This document shows positions 43,676 through 55,005 of a stretch of 64,000 nucleotides of DNA, piece by piece. Origin of the DNA: Bolinopsis microptera (taxonomy: Eukaryota; Ctenophora; Tentaculata; Lobata; Bolinopsidae); contig NC_087082.1 of assembly GCF_026151205.1 (NCBI RefSeq), positions 10,858,901 through 10,922,900 of the forward strand, in the 5' to 3' direction. How positions within the stretch are numbered: the first letter of the stretch is position 1; every line of letters begins with the position of its first letter. The translations under genes were made by a program, and so were the position numbers. Below the pieces are notes generated by a model that worked only from the letters and a program-made list of their open reading frames with translations, made no database searches and was not told the origin of the DNA.

Positions 43676-46327
43676 TCAAATTGCAGTATTGATGTAGATA
43701 ACATTGCTTGCAGAAGCATTTTCAAGTTTTCTTCGTAAGTGTAGGATATACAATCCAGCCATAACTGATGTTATGAAGAAAACCGCTGCCAACCCTGATG
43801 ATATCCCAACTCTTATATTGTGTTGGGCTGCGTTGTCTGAAAAATAAATATAGTATTTAACACTTATACTATGCCATCGAAAATTATATATGTAGCTGTA
43901 AGTCCCTACTTCACAGCTCTGGCATCCTGTTGCTTGGTTTAGATATTGCCCTCCCACACAAGGACCTAAAATAATGACGTTTACAGGGTTTATAAATAAT
44001 TATTTCACTATTCAATAGTTCAATTCTAAAGCCGCAAACCTCAAAATGTGATGTATGAGGTTTATTTCTAGTACAGTCACTCTGTGAACTACCATCACCA
44101 CGTCCCACTGTTTTACCAGAAGGACAATTAGAACACTGTAAAACAGTTCCTGTTTTCGAACAACAATTAAAAATATTTCCAAAAAACATTGTTAATCGAA
44201 AATTTATAAATACAAATATTGTCATAAAGTTTTCATAAAATTAATGCTGCTCACAATCTTCTGAAACTTTCAAAAAAGTAAATTTAAGCTTCCCTAGACG
44301 ATCTTTGGTAAAATACCTATAAATACCTATTATTCCCTCCGATTTCAAAATAGATATAGGTATTTATATAATATACTACAAAACGCAGCTAGCATCATCA
44401 CGTGTTAATATTATGACCCTTTCAATGCAGATTACTACAGAATAGATAACCGCCCGTGACTTGACTGATTTATTGCTCTGAACCGTAATAAACCTAAAGA
44501 ACCTCGTTTGTGACGAATATTTTTTGATGTGATTAAAACTTTATTTCAAAGAACACACTAGCTTCCTCCCTGTTACCACGGGCTTTCTAGTTTAATATAA
44601 AAGAGAAACGATCAGGAACTTCATTCCATAGCCAAGATAAGAACTATAATCTCTAAATATCTGTTAATGAATACTGTTGTACACTTACTCCAGGAACAGT
44701 CACTCTCCAATATCCCTTGTCCTGCTGCGACAGATTTTCCCTCAGGACAGCTCACACAGGAGGAAACTGTTCCTCCAGCGCTGTAAGTCCCTACTTCACA
44801 GCTCTGGCATCCTGTTGCTTGGTTTAGATATTGTCCTCCCACACAAGGACCTGAAATAATGACGTTTACAGGGTTTATTAATAATTATTTCACTATTCAA
44901 TAGTTCAATTCTGAACCAGCATAAAAATATTTTCATGAAATTTTCACAAAAATTAATACTGCTCACAATCTTCTGAATCTTTCAAAAAAGTAAATTTCAG
45001 CTTCCCTAGACGATCTTTGGTAAAATACCTATAAATACCTATTATTCCCTCCGATTTCAAAATAGATATATGTATGTATTTATGTAATATATTTATGAGG
45101 TTGCCGTCATATTACTATCTATTATGTTTACATGTTATGTGGTACACCCTGTAGAAATTTTTATTTTTCTGTCATGTTCGGTAGAAATTTACCTGGTACA
45201 CAAGTTGGAGAGATGGGAAGCTCGCCGTTCGCACACATTATTGTTGACGATCCAATTATCACGAACCCGTTGTTGCATGACACGTTGAATGTGGCGCCCG
45301 AGTAAATTTCCGAATCCGGGGTTACTGTGCCTTTTTCAATAATGGGCGTGCTACAATCAAGTGCTGGAAAGATATCATCAGAATTCTTATCAAAAGTGAA
45401 CAATACTGTGTAATTACTTACTGATGATTTGCAAATGAATTCTAATTAATATTCTAATTGGGAGATTGAAAAGAACGTTTGTCACTAAATTCGAAACTCG
45501 AAGTTTACAGCTTTATAATAATTAATACTATAATAATAACCTCGCATGGATTATTTGTAATACAAAGTAGGCCAATGATTAACTTATGAATTAATATATA
45601 GTGTTCCATAATGGTATTCTTTAAAAATAAAAGCTTCTGTGTAAATTTCACCAGACTGTAGAAAAGTAGCATAATAATAAGCCAGTGATATAGACTCCTA
45701 CCTCTCCCAATGATAACTAGTTCATATATTTGAACATCCCCTTGACGACTACCATCAAATTTAACAGTGTCTCCTATCATGCAATCAGAAGCAGCATTGT
45801 CCGGGGCTGTTCCATCCTCAGAGTACACTGACACGGGCCAATGGGAGCAGTAAGTACCACTGCAGGTACACGCGTCCCTCGAGCATGTGTGTGTGTCAAG
45901 ATTACCGTTCACCCAATGAAGTACTACCTCTACACAATACTCCCTGTCTAACTGCGCTATAAACCAGGTGTCATATCCAGTGGAGTAAGCTTCAGTATTT
46001 GTATTCCTGTCTATAGCGTTACTTGCCACACTACTTGAGCTATACGCTGTAGTCATAGACACGGAAACAGGTGTTATTTCGCCATCTACTTCTCCTATAA
46101 TTTCACCTGAAATAATGAGCTCGATAAATTGTCGTGTTTCACTACTTAGCACCCGCAGTTCAATTAGAGACATATGGGACTCCAACTTAATTTGTGTACA
46201 TATTATGTATTCTGTGTTAATTCTGATAAGGTTGTGATATACAAATATATTACAATTTTGTATATTAACCTTGGATGGATAACCACAATAGCGTCGTAAA
46301 GAGGAGTATCTTTATCTTCATGATCAT
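43676..46327 (-). CDS. type I membrane protein: discoidin-like, sushi and GCC2/GCC3 domains
   Basis: Five phase-1 exons sum to 957 bases (318 aa): 46270-46327, 45702-46106, 45193-45363, 44689-44850 and 43676-43836. Exon 1 encodes a signal peptide (MIMKIKILLFTTLLWLSIQG). Exon 2 is an F5/8 or fucolectin-like domain (SSSSVASNAIDRNTNTEA, WFIAQLDREYCVEVVLHW). Exon 3 is one sushi domain (LDCSTPIIEKGTV, VSCNNGFVIIGSS, ISPTC). Exon 4 is a GCC2/GCC3 cysteine module (CQSCEVGTYSAGG, SCPEGKSVAAG). Exon 5 has a transmembrane segment (GISSGLAAVFFITSVMAGLYI), basic HLRRK and a short tail ending YINTAI. It is probably a cell-surface sugar-binding or recognition protein. Ligand and signalling are unknown; the cytoplasmic tail has no recognised motif. 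Confidence 0.85.
43890..44165 (-). pseudogene. relic duplicate of the GCC2/GCC3 exon
   Basis: Lies in the intron between exons 4 and 5 of the receptor. 43890-43965 repeats the first half of the exon at 44689-44850, with its acceptor and about 70 bp of upstream intron, then diverges. 44080-44160 reads GTVLQCSNCPSGKTVGRGDG, a diverged second half, but lacks a donor after SDCT. It appears to be a decayed duplicated exon, not used in the model. Confidence 0.7.
44240..44345 (+). repeat. dispersed repeat family B, copy 2
   Basis: Nearly identical to 44945-45070 across CTCACAATCTTCTGAA, CCCTAGACGATCTTTGGTAA and ATTCCCTCCGATTTCAAAAT. Sits in a receptor intron. Confidence 0.9.
44385..44505 (+). repeat. 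dispersed repeat family C, copy 1
   Basis: Matches 46610-46800 over ACGCAGCTAGCATCATCACG and GATTTATTGCTCTGAACCGT. Lacks a roughly 40-bp segment (GAAGCAAACCTGG...) present in the other copy. Confidence 0.9.
44505..44605 (+). repeat. dispersed repeat family E, copy 2
   Basis: Shares GACGAATATTTTTTGATG, TTTCAAAGAAC and CCACGGGCTTTCT positions with 40425-40545. It follows family C directly, so B, C and E may be parts of one larger element. Confidence 0.75.
44945..45070 (+). repeat. dispersed repeat family B, copy 3
   Basis: See the copy at 44240. Lies in the intron between the sushi and GCC2/GCC3 exons. Confidence 0.9.
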
Positions 46328-46609
46328 ACGGTCGCTAGACATGAGCATATTCAAGTTACAGAAATTGTTCGAATCAGTCAACTGCTTTAACGTTATCACA
46401 ATAATATATCATCTGACAAAAATTCGTCACATATTCCAATTGAGGAATGAAGGTACCGAATGATAGCCTTGGAATGCATGTTTCAAGGCTATCAAGTATC
46501 ACTCGAAGAGAAAAGAGTCATGTTGTAACAATGGAGGAATGTTGTTAAAGCATCAGCTTTACTATCACAGATGACAGACTAACTTAAATTTCTGTATAAT
46601 TAATATCAA

Positions 46610-46800
46610 TACTACAGAACGCAGCTAGCATCATCACGTGTTAATATTATTATGACCCTTTCAATGCAAATCACTACAGAATAGATAACCGGCCGTGAAG
46701 CAAACCTGGATTAATTTTTAGCAGTGATTTAACTTGGCTTGACTGATTTATTGCTCTGAACCGTAATAAACCTAAAGAACCTCATTACTTTACCTATAAC
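46610..46800 (+). repeat. dispersed repeat family C, copy 2
   Basis: Longer version of 44385-44505, upstream of the receptor gene. Confidence 0.9.
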
Positions 46801-47414
46801 ATGAAAATAAGTTTTTGTTAAATAATAAAGGTGACAATAAGCACACCCAAATTTGTTTAACCATACAATATAAATATAATAACATTTTATAACGTAGGTA
46901 CCATAGATTTCACCTGTTAATTGTGTGCACTGTGCACTTTGAACATTGTGACAATTAACTTAAATGATACCATATATTATTAGCAATCATTTGGTCGAAA
47001 AAAATCGTGATCGGCTAAAGTTTTAGCTTTTTTAAATCTTCGATCTGACTTAAACCATGTATAATATGTTAACGATTTTAGTTTAAATACGATGAAGTTA
47101 ATAATATATTTCACAGTTAATATCTGCACAAGTTTCGAGAATAAATTGCGTCGTACACCGACCCTAAATTGTGAACCTTCGATGCAATTATGTAAAACAA
47201 TCATATCTTCATAAACATTTGATGAAGAAATCGTCTCTAAAACCTAAAATGTCCAATCAACTCGGTGCTCGATTAACTTAGAAAAAAGTTAGAAAAGCAA
47301 GTAAACATTGTTACGTAGGGACTGTGCTGAACATACGAGTTAACGTCCCACGAGTGAAGAATCACTTAGTAACCGGGTAATGGTTACTCGGAATAATGTT
47401 TTCCTCTGAATCTC
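46801..47414. other. AT-rich intergenic DNA
   Basis: No gene recognised on either strand. Confidence 0.4.
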
Positions 47415-47600
47415 CTCGCTATTTATAAAACAGGTTAGCATCAGGTGACTGTATTCCGAGTTTCGTATTGATGTGATGCAGCTGCGGGCACATATCTACT
47501 CACAGACATGTTTCAAACCACCAGGCAATATTGTCTCCTTATTTGGATGTAAACAAACTGATACAATCGAGCATTCCGTCTCCATTGTTAGATCTTCGTG
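47415..47600 (-). repeat. dispersed repeat family D, inverted copy
   Basis: Reverse complement of the 39960-40195 repeat without its internal insert. Confidence 0.85.
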
Positions 47601-47680
47601 TTAACTTCTTGGTTCTGCACGTGTCTCACCAAGATATTGTACGGAATATTGTAAGTTATTATTTCTATAGGTATTACACA

Positions 47681-47990
47681 ATGGCTGGGTGGCCTAGTGG
47701 TTAGAGCTTCCGCCTTCTGTACAGAAGGTTCAGGGTTCGAATCCCAGTTTCACTCAGTCTAGGGAGTAGCTAAGGATTCATTGGATCTATGCGATCTCCT
47801 CGGTCGACTCAGCCGAATGATAGGAAACTTGATTGAGGGTTAAATGAGGAGGGGTGCCTGTGCCAAAAGATCAAGAATCTTAGGATACTCCTTCAGAACA
47901 TCTACAATGTAGTGTACTGTAAAACAAGGGCGGTCGAACTATTCGATGACCCTGTAGAGGAATCTACGAACTTTACAAATTACAAAAAAA
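47681..47990 (+). mobile_element. tRNA-derived SINE
   Basis: The head has polymerase III promoter boxes: box A (TGGCCTAGTGG near 47690) and box B (GGTTCGAATCC near 47734), with an anticodon-like CTTCTGTACAGAAG hairpin between. The two acceptor-stem halves do not pair, and a 240-bp unrelated body follows, ending in an A-rich tail (CAAATTACAAAAAAA). This is a SINE copy rather than a working tRNA gene. A mobilising LINE partner was not identified. Confidence 0.75.
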
Positions 47991-49949
47991 TTATTTACAC
48001 CAATGTAGAAGAATGACTGGAATGATCCTACTGCTACCTTCAATACCATATTATCTTTAAGAAGTGTTTAACAGTAATAATACGGTAACTTAGTAATTAA
48101 CAGACATTTTTATTGTGGTTGGGGTCGGTGTTAACAGACTTCACCAGGAAAGGTAAAATAATGGCCCTAAACATACCAACATAACACTAATATCTCCATT
48201 CTCCATACCACACGTAGATTGGTATAGGGTATGACCTATGTGTGAACAAAAAGAAGATGCCGTATCTAGCTGACTGGGACAATGCCGGGCCATAGCACAA
48301 CTGATATCAGAGATAGTATTATTTCCTATCCCTAAAGACATGATTATCTACTTAACATAGTCCTCATTCCTACCATAGTCAATTTCGCAACACGCACCAA
48401 ACGTCTTGAGGAGTGTGAGTGATTACCTTTCCTCTTTTGGTTTTTATTTTTCCTATTTACTCGGGCTCCGCTATGACTCTCATTTCTCTCGCCACTATAT
48501 CAATGGCATCCCTGGTAACCTCTTCTTTAAGGGTTGCCACACCCTAGAGGTAGCAAAGCATTTATATGCTATCCTCTCGTGGGGCAAATCTTCTAGGTTA
48601 TAAAATCACAAGAATTAAAATGAGAGATACCACTTCGTTTACTAAGTTTCGTCAGTCTAATTTTCACGCAAAATTTACCATTTATTTAACCTTCGAAAAG
48701 GATAGTTTAGGTCGAAACGCTCGGTAAATCGAAACTTGGTAAATCGAAGGTCTACCATATTTATTGTGCTTTAATCATCAGTAATTTTTCAATATAGAGC
48801 GATTCTTTTAATTGTGAGTCATTAATATAATACTCCCTGCATCTCTAGTTAATAAGAATGCTCGTGATCAAGTCAATAAAGTTCACTAAATCTGCCAGAA
48901 AAGCACCTTTTTCTAAACGCAAACATTCTAGTGAATTTCTAGTGAATTTCTACTGTATTTCTACTGAATTTCCCTCCACATACACTTTGGAATCAGATTA
49001 ATAACTTTTCGTGACATCTAGAATAACTGCGATCAGCTGAGAATAAGTGGCATGGTATGTGAGATAGCTAACTTTATCTGCTTCCTTTATCACCTCGTTA
49101 AGAGATGACAGTGCTCGGTATTATAAAACATTGTAGTGAGTAGATAATAGTGAAGGAATGGGGTCACGATCGGTCGTTGACATGCGAACCACGCCATCTG
49201 CTGATACTAATGAAGTAATACCTGCTAAGTAGGATCTAGAAAAGTTAGAATAGAACAGGAGGAAAAGAATTCGATAGACTTATAGTAATCAAAGTGTCTG
49301 GATACTGTTTTATATCTAATTTCTTACTTATTATATTTATCATTATTTATTACCCTTTATTACTATCAGACCTGGATCCTGGACAGATATTATGTCTTCA
49401 GGATGACGCTGATGACGAAGCTTTTCCAAGTTCTGAAAATGTTGATAAAATAAAACGTGCCAATTTCAGACGAAAAAACATTGTCAAACAAAATTGTTGG
49501 AAAAAAGTTGAATTATTCGAAAAATATTTTTTGTGGATTTTTTTGAAAATGTTTGTTTGTTTGTTTGGGCCCGGACGGTGCCGGTGGTTCTAATGACCAT
49601 TTACTAAAATACATAGATACAAAATACAATATAGTATAAATATTATAATCAGAAGTTTTATAAATCCTATCCGTCCAAGTTAAACTTGAAGGGCGCTACA
49701 CGCACGACGAAAACTCCCTTTAATGTGAGCTGAAGTAGACTACTAGTAGTAGAGCTAGTAGCGCTTGAAATTGACAGAACTGAAAACGAAATCTGACAAT
49801 TGTCGCGAAAACTGACAGTTTTGTGTGCTCAAAGTGTCGAGAAATACTGACAGTGCAAGACTGGGCACACAAGAGTGAGTTAAAAACATCCTCCACACAA
49901 CAAAAACTTGAATACACTAATAATAATCAATTATTAAAAACACACAAGC
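47991..49949. other. long stretch without a supported gene
   Basis: Several short frames, none with a recognisable domain. 48715-48750 has a duplicated GGTAAATCGAA motif, and 48925-48972 a short TTTCTA(C/G)TG repeat. A plus-strand frame at 49294-49593 (hydrophobic start, acidic then basic) has an acceptor-like TATCAG at about 49369 but no partner exons, so I leave it uncalled. Confidence 0.4.
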
Positions 49950-50861
49950 TCATTCTGCAGTCTTATTAGTCTTATCAGTACTCTTTATAGCACCGTTTCT
50001 GATAAAGTGTAGCTTATCCGGCTGCTCAGTTACCAGTTTTTTCATGTCCCTGACGAGTTCTCTTTGCTTGGCTCTCTGTTCTGGAGATCGATCTGGGCTG
50101 ATAAAAACAGTTTTAAACTTTTCCGTTGCTCGCAGGTTTCTCGATTTAGCGAGAATCTGATTAACAATTGTTGCACTTGCCGCAGTCACTTTAACTGGTC
50201 TCACAGCCTTGCCAGGTTTGAGCTTTCCGACTCTACTAGCTTCGATTCTGGGTTTCTCTCCGATTGCTGAGAACACTTCACTGACCACGGTGCTGAGCTC
50301 CTCATTGTCCTGCTCCGATAAACCAAAAATCATCAAATTTTTGTTTCGGTCTTCCTCCTGTACCACAGTTTTCACAGCTTTCTTGATCATTTCAGAACTG
50401 ACAGGCTTCTGAGATTCCGGACAATTCGCCTGTAATACCGAGCTGAAGGATTGGAATTCAGCCTTGACAGACTCTCCGACTGACGATTTAACTGACGTCT
50501 GCAACGATTCCAACTGTTCATTTTTGCAGGCTAGTAGTTCTGACTGCAGCTTAATGATGGTCTCCTGTGTCTCGAACATAAGATGTTTAACTGAGTTTGA
50601 GGCCATCTTGTAGTCCGTGGATACGACACCAGTGAACTCCTCCAAATATCTTAATGCATCGTGCAACAGGTCACACGCAGTGTTCTTGTTCATCTTCTTC
50701 ACGCACGAAGGGGATAGTTGCTTCATTGCTGTGATCTCCATCTCGTACATAGCCTTGCTGAGAAGTTCAACTGAGTCACCCCTTAACATGTTGATCTCCT
50801 TTTCACCATACTCGCTGGGCGGGATGGTCATGGTCGTGTAACACGGTGATACACAAACCAC
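49950..50861 (-). CDS. LINE ORF1-type RNA-binding protein, intact
   Basis: 303-codon open frame; the ATG at 50831 (MTIPPSEYGEKE) is an equally good start. The middle (about residues 95-150) is rich in E, K, L and Q and probably coiled coil. It is followed by an RRM-like core, NKNLMIFGLSEQDNE, and a basic C-terminal part (ASRVGKLKPGK, RPVKVT, VFISPDRSPEQRAKQREL). This arrangement is seen in ORF1 proteins of non-LTR retrotransposons, which coat the element RNA. No ORF2 follows in the 300 bases downstream, so the copy is partial, or the ORF is free-standing. Confidence 0.7.
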   Translation of the reverse strand: MVCVSPCYTTMTIPPSEYGEKEINMLRGDSVELLSKAMYEMEITAMKQLSPSCVKKMNKNTACDLLHDALRYLEEFTGVVSTDYKMASNSVKHLMFETQETIIKLQSELLACKNEQLESLQTSVKSSVGESVKAEFQSFSSVLQANCPESQKPVSSEMIKKAVKTVVQEEDRNKNLMIFGLSEQDNEELSTVVSEVFSAIGEKPRIEASRVGKLKPGKAVRPVKVTAASATIVNQILAKSRNLRATEKFKTVFISPDRSPEQRAKQRELVRDMKKLVTEQPDKLHFIRNGAIKSTDKTNKTAE

Positions 50862-51050
50862 TGTAGCTGCACGTTACAATCAACAGAGATAAGCACTAAG
50901 ATAAGAGAGTAAGAAAAGAGCAACGTATGCAATTAGTGTAATACTGAACTGATGAAAAATTAAAACAAAACAACTTTTTTTCCCAAAACTTTAATAACCA
51001 TTTAAATTTGTTTTAAATGTAAACAATATAATTTGTACCCCTATCACCCA

Positions 51051-51090
51051 TTGGGCTACATATAATTGGGCTTCATTATATGTAGCCCAA
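51051..51090. repeat. hairpin with 16-bp perfect arms
   Basis: TTGGGCTACATATAAT, an 8-base loop (TGGGCTTC), then the exact reverse complement. Confidence 0.9.
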
Positions 51091-51264
51091 TAAATTTTGA
51101 GCATATATGCTATAGATTCGTTATAGCGTTTAGTAATTTGGTTTTTTGTCTAGAAAAGGTGGGTCATAAAAACGACCCTATCGTCCCTAATGGGTTAAAA
51201 TGTACCCAACAAAGATGTACATTTAAGTCATTCAAGCGAGACTTTGTGTTGAAATACCAAGATT

Positions 51265-51365
51265 ATGGACTTTTTTATCAGTTCAGATTTTATGAACAAA
51301 TATTTGTATGAAGTTACCAAAATTATGCACTTTCATATCAGTTCAGACATTATGAACAAATATTA
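51265..51365. repeat. imperfect direct repeat of about 60 bp
   Basis: Two copies of a segment with ATCAGTTCAGA and TTATGAACAAATATT. Confidence 0.75.
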
Positions 51366-52364
51366 GAAATATTATCAAAAGCTAGGTGGAAATAAAACGT
51401 CTTTAGGGCATTTTTAAAACATTCTACAGATGATAATGATCTCACTATAATAATAAATTTTACCAAAAACTACTTTTCTCCTCGTTTTATGCAATTTCGA
51501 TAATTTTGAGCCAATAAAAATTTGGTGATTACCCAATTGACTGATTATCTGACGTGAACATTTTAGCAGGAAACGTTTAAGTTAAACACTCTCAATGAAT
51601 CTGCAGCATTCTACAATGTTTACAACTATCGATATTTGACTAACATGAAAAGTGGTAAAAAGTTGCAAAAGTGACACGTGGAAAAGTTAGTCAGCCATAG
51701 AGGACACCTATAAACTATAGTGGGAAAAATTTCAAATATACTTTATAAGCTGGTTCTGTCGGTAAATCGATTTTTAAAAACGGACTTGTCTGTACTATTC
51801 CGAATAGTGTTAATCGTGTTAATAAGTGTTAATCGTATCGCATCTTGAGCAGATGGCTCGTAAAATCTTCACTGGAATATATTTGTCTCCACTAAAATAT
51901 TTTGATTACCGACTGGACATTCACCGGTTGATCGTTTTCCTAGCAATTTCATCGTAGTTTCCTGCTTATTTCGCATCAAATAAGCAAATATTGTGATTAT
52001 TATGGTCACGTGGGTACACATGTGACATAATGTGCCGCGCGCGAGTATAATATTTTGATATTGTTCGCGCTGAGCACGTACGTTTAAATAACAATAAAGG
52101 TAGTTTTCGTTCAAATGAAAGCCCTCTATTTTATGTGTTTGCCAGTCAATTACACACCAAACAGAGCAACATATTATATAAGTATTATGTAACGCGATGG
52201 ACATATTTTAAGCGGATAATATCCTGTCCGAACCCAGGATACATAACTTGTTGTTGTAACTTTGTATGAAAAGTATTAATTAATATTATCATGTAAATAT
52301 ATTTAAGTATTTAACATTTCTACGGCGATCTGTTGTACAAGGATATAATTTTATACTGTTTCAG

Positions 52365-53814
52365 TGAGACAAGAATACATTGATTTCCGTTTCTTGAAGG
52401 ACATGGAGCTGAGAACCCGGAATACATTTGCTTGCTGCTGTAGGACACATGTGAGTACATGTTAATTGTTATTTTAAATTTGTTTCACTAAAATTTGTTT
52501 CACTAATTTGACTGTGACATATGTGTGCACTGAGAAAAGTATGTACAGGTTAAGTAGGCTGTGAGATGTTTTAGCGAATATTTGCAAAATGTGAAACAGT
52601 TTCCAAGAATGTAAGAATGCGAAACAGCACGACCTAATTACTTTTACCCTGCACCCACCATCGATTCAGGAGTTTCTTATGTACGCAGACCAGAAAGGCA
52701 AATCAGGCGGAGATGACGATGAACCAATTGTGGGGATAGAGGAACCCCACCAACTCCTGCATCCTGAGGCAGACAAAGTTGAGACCATCGTCAGATCAGC
52801 GTGGAGCAACGCTAGACTTGTTGCAGAGTAGTGTGATGGTGTGAGTGATATGTGTGAGCTACATGGACTAAATGTTGTGTGATTAACTGTCAGCACTGTC
52901 CAATTCCGTTCATCTTGGTGTAATGTGTGTGATATGTACCAAGCGCTACTAAAGCGATTTTAAATTTTTAAAGACTGTTGCCTCGTCTAATTAAACTTTA
53001 CACTTAAAATATTGCATGTTTTGTACCCATAACAGGAGTTGTTTAATGTATATGTGACATGTGAAAATAGCTATAAAATGTCTAAGAAAGGTAAAAATTT
53101 CACCCTTCTCTGCCAACATGCAGCAGAAGCATTTTCGCAGCTGCTATTTTTATTGAAGCTCTGCTAAGCCTAAAAAGTAAAGCTACGATTTAAGCCCTAA
53201 ATATGAAAACATCAATAATTTTTAGTTCGTGTGAAAAATTTGAATGTTTTGTGTAATATTGGGATTGCAAGTTTGTGTGAAAGCATTTGAATTGCAAGTA
53301 GTGCATACCGAATACCGATTAATGCAAGAATTTTAGTGTTAAGCATGACGATTCATCATTTATGAAGGGCAAATAATGTCATCAAAACATAATCAGTTCA
53401 ATTCATTGTTAAAGTGACCTGATCACCTATACAATATACATGTGAGATAAATCTAAATGGTAATGGCCTGATTAAAAGCACCTCTTTGTATTATCGGAAG
53501 TCTCTATAAACTATAAAGTATACATTGTATACATTGTGTACATTGTATACATTGTATACATTGTATATTGTTACAACATGAACATCTCGGTCAGCTGTGT
53601 AGCACATTGCGCTATCTAACCGACCATAACTAATTCCACTAATTACCATCACTGACTCAAAAACTCTCAGGAGCTGATAATGTACGCTGAGCAGGCTTCT
53701 GACGAAGATACGCCCGATAGCCGATCTATACACCCGGTGCTGCATCCTGATGCTGAGAAGGTGGAGACGATTGTAAGGACAGCTTGGAGTAACGCTCGAT
53801 TGGTGGCTGACTAA
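52365..53814 (+). CDS. 3' end of an unknown gene with two alternative terminal exons
   Basis: Exon 52365-52450 (phase 1 in, phase 0 out) encodes RQEYIDFRFLKDMELR and a cysteine triplet, ACCCRTH. Two terminal exons follow, each with an acceptor AG and a stop: A at 52670-52831 and B at 53671-53814, both phase 0. A starts EFLMYADQ and B starts ELIMYAEQ. Both end in nearly the same tail, LHP(E/D)A(D/E)KVETIVR then AWSNARLVA(E/D). They arose by duplication of the last exon and are natural candidates for mutually exclusive use. The N-terminal part of the protein is not visible and the family is not recognised. The cysteine triplet could be palmitoylated next to a membrane, but that is a guess. Confidence 0.7.
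53519..53570. repeat. 9-bp tandem repeat
   Basis: About five copies of TATACATTG (one variant TGTACATTG) between the two alternative terminal exons. Confidence 0.85.
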
Positions 53815-55005
53815 AGGACTTCCAAAGTCCTGGACTTTGTGGCTGTGATGTGTCCCACGTTTAGAGGGATCTTTAATTTAGTGTTTAAAATAGAAATTTA
53901 ATGTTTATATCTATTGTGAGAATATTATTCATTTATTCCTTCTGAGTTGTAGACTGATTCTGAATTACCCTGATTTCGTTAGTTTTAGGAAATATTGTAA
54001 GTTTTGTTGATCAGATAATATAGGTTTGCAATTCACATTATGATATTTGGTAGATATGATATTCTAAACACTTTTAGCAGCTTTTTGATTGCTCTAAATG
54101 TTCTTATCCTTATCAAATCTTTACTCTCCATAGTTACCTTATCTATTTTTGGGTAAAATGAAGTGCAAAACAACTTAATGAGCAACAAAAGTATAAGTTA
54201 ATAAATAATTCTACCCGCTCATTTCACGAAAATAGCGTAATTTAACATGCTTCTCTTTTTGAATTATTTTAAATGAAAAACTTTATATAAATCGTAAAAA
54301 GATTTGTTATATTGTGCATTTCGTGCCTACTCTTGAACATTCACGACTAATATTCCATAAACAAAGAATAATGAATATCTTCCATCAGGATGCATCGGTT
54401 GAACCTGAAAATTTGGTGTATCCAACATGTGTACATATATAACTGCTTAATTACATAATATTATTAGAGTTGATCTCCAGCTTTGTATTATATTTACTCT
54501 ATTGTACTATATTTATTATTATACGATGAATGATAATATTTACTTTCTGTTGGATTTTGAGTTAAATTATAAAGTTAATATTAAGAACAACTAATTTGAA
54601 CATTCTTTCATATTCCTTTAAATTGAAGTTTTTCTTTGTTCAATCTCCTATAATCATCTTTTTGATGTCACAGGGTCTGCTAAATTATCAAACACATGTC
54701 ATTGCTCCTTCATAATACACATCTTTTAAAATAGACATGAATATTGCCACATGACCCAACATGGGATTACATTGACTACATCTACCCGTCCCATCCCAAA
54801 TTTCCTGAGGTAAATGTACAAATCAAACAAAAGAGAAGCAGCATGAAATGATAAAATATCAAACAATACGCACCAAAATTATCGACACCACTAACAAAAT
54901 CAGAGCACCAGTAAATTAATTTTCGCGACACAACCAACTTGTATTTTTACTGTCATTGAGTTCACGAGACAGACTTTATTAAACTGCTTGTGTTTTGCCG
55001 CGATC
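53815..55005. other. AT-rich intergenic DNA
   Basis: 3' flank of the preceding gene and 5' flank of the VWC-like gene. Nothing recognised. Confidence 0.4.

Larger units (their letters stand above)
50862..52364. other. intergenic or intronic DNA upstream of the alternative-exon gene
   Basis: Upstream exons of the gene ending at 53814 should lie in or beyond this stretch but were not recognised. Contains two small repeats listed separately. Confidence 0.4.

Noticed and set aside
43980-44160. Active second GCC2/GCC3 exon in the receptor
   Set aside because: No donor GT after the second half; the first half diverges in mid-exon. The model without it keeps phase.
47681-47755. tRNA gene
   Set aside because: Box A and box B are present, but the acceptor-stem halves do not pair, the anticodon arm is irregular, and a SINE body and A-rich tail follow.
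49294-49593. Small membrane protein on the plus strand
   Set aside because: Hydrophobic start and charged remainder but no homologous pattern, no promoter and no splice partners; likely chance in AT-rich DNA.
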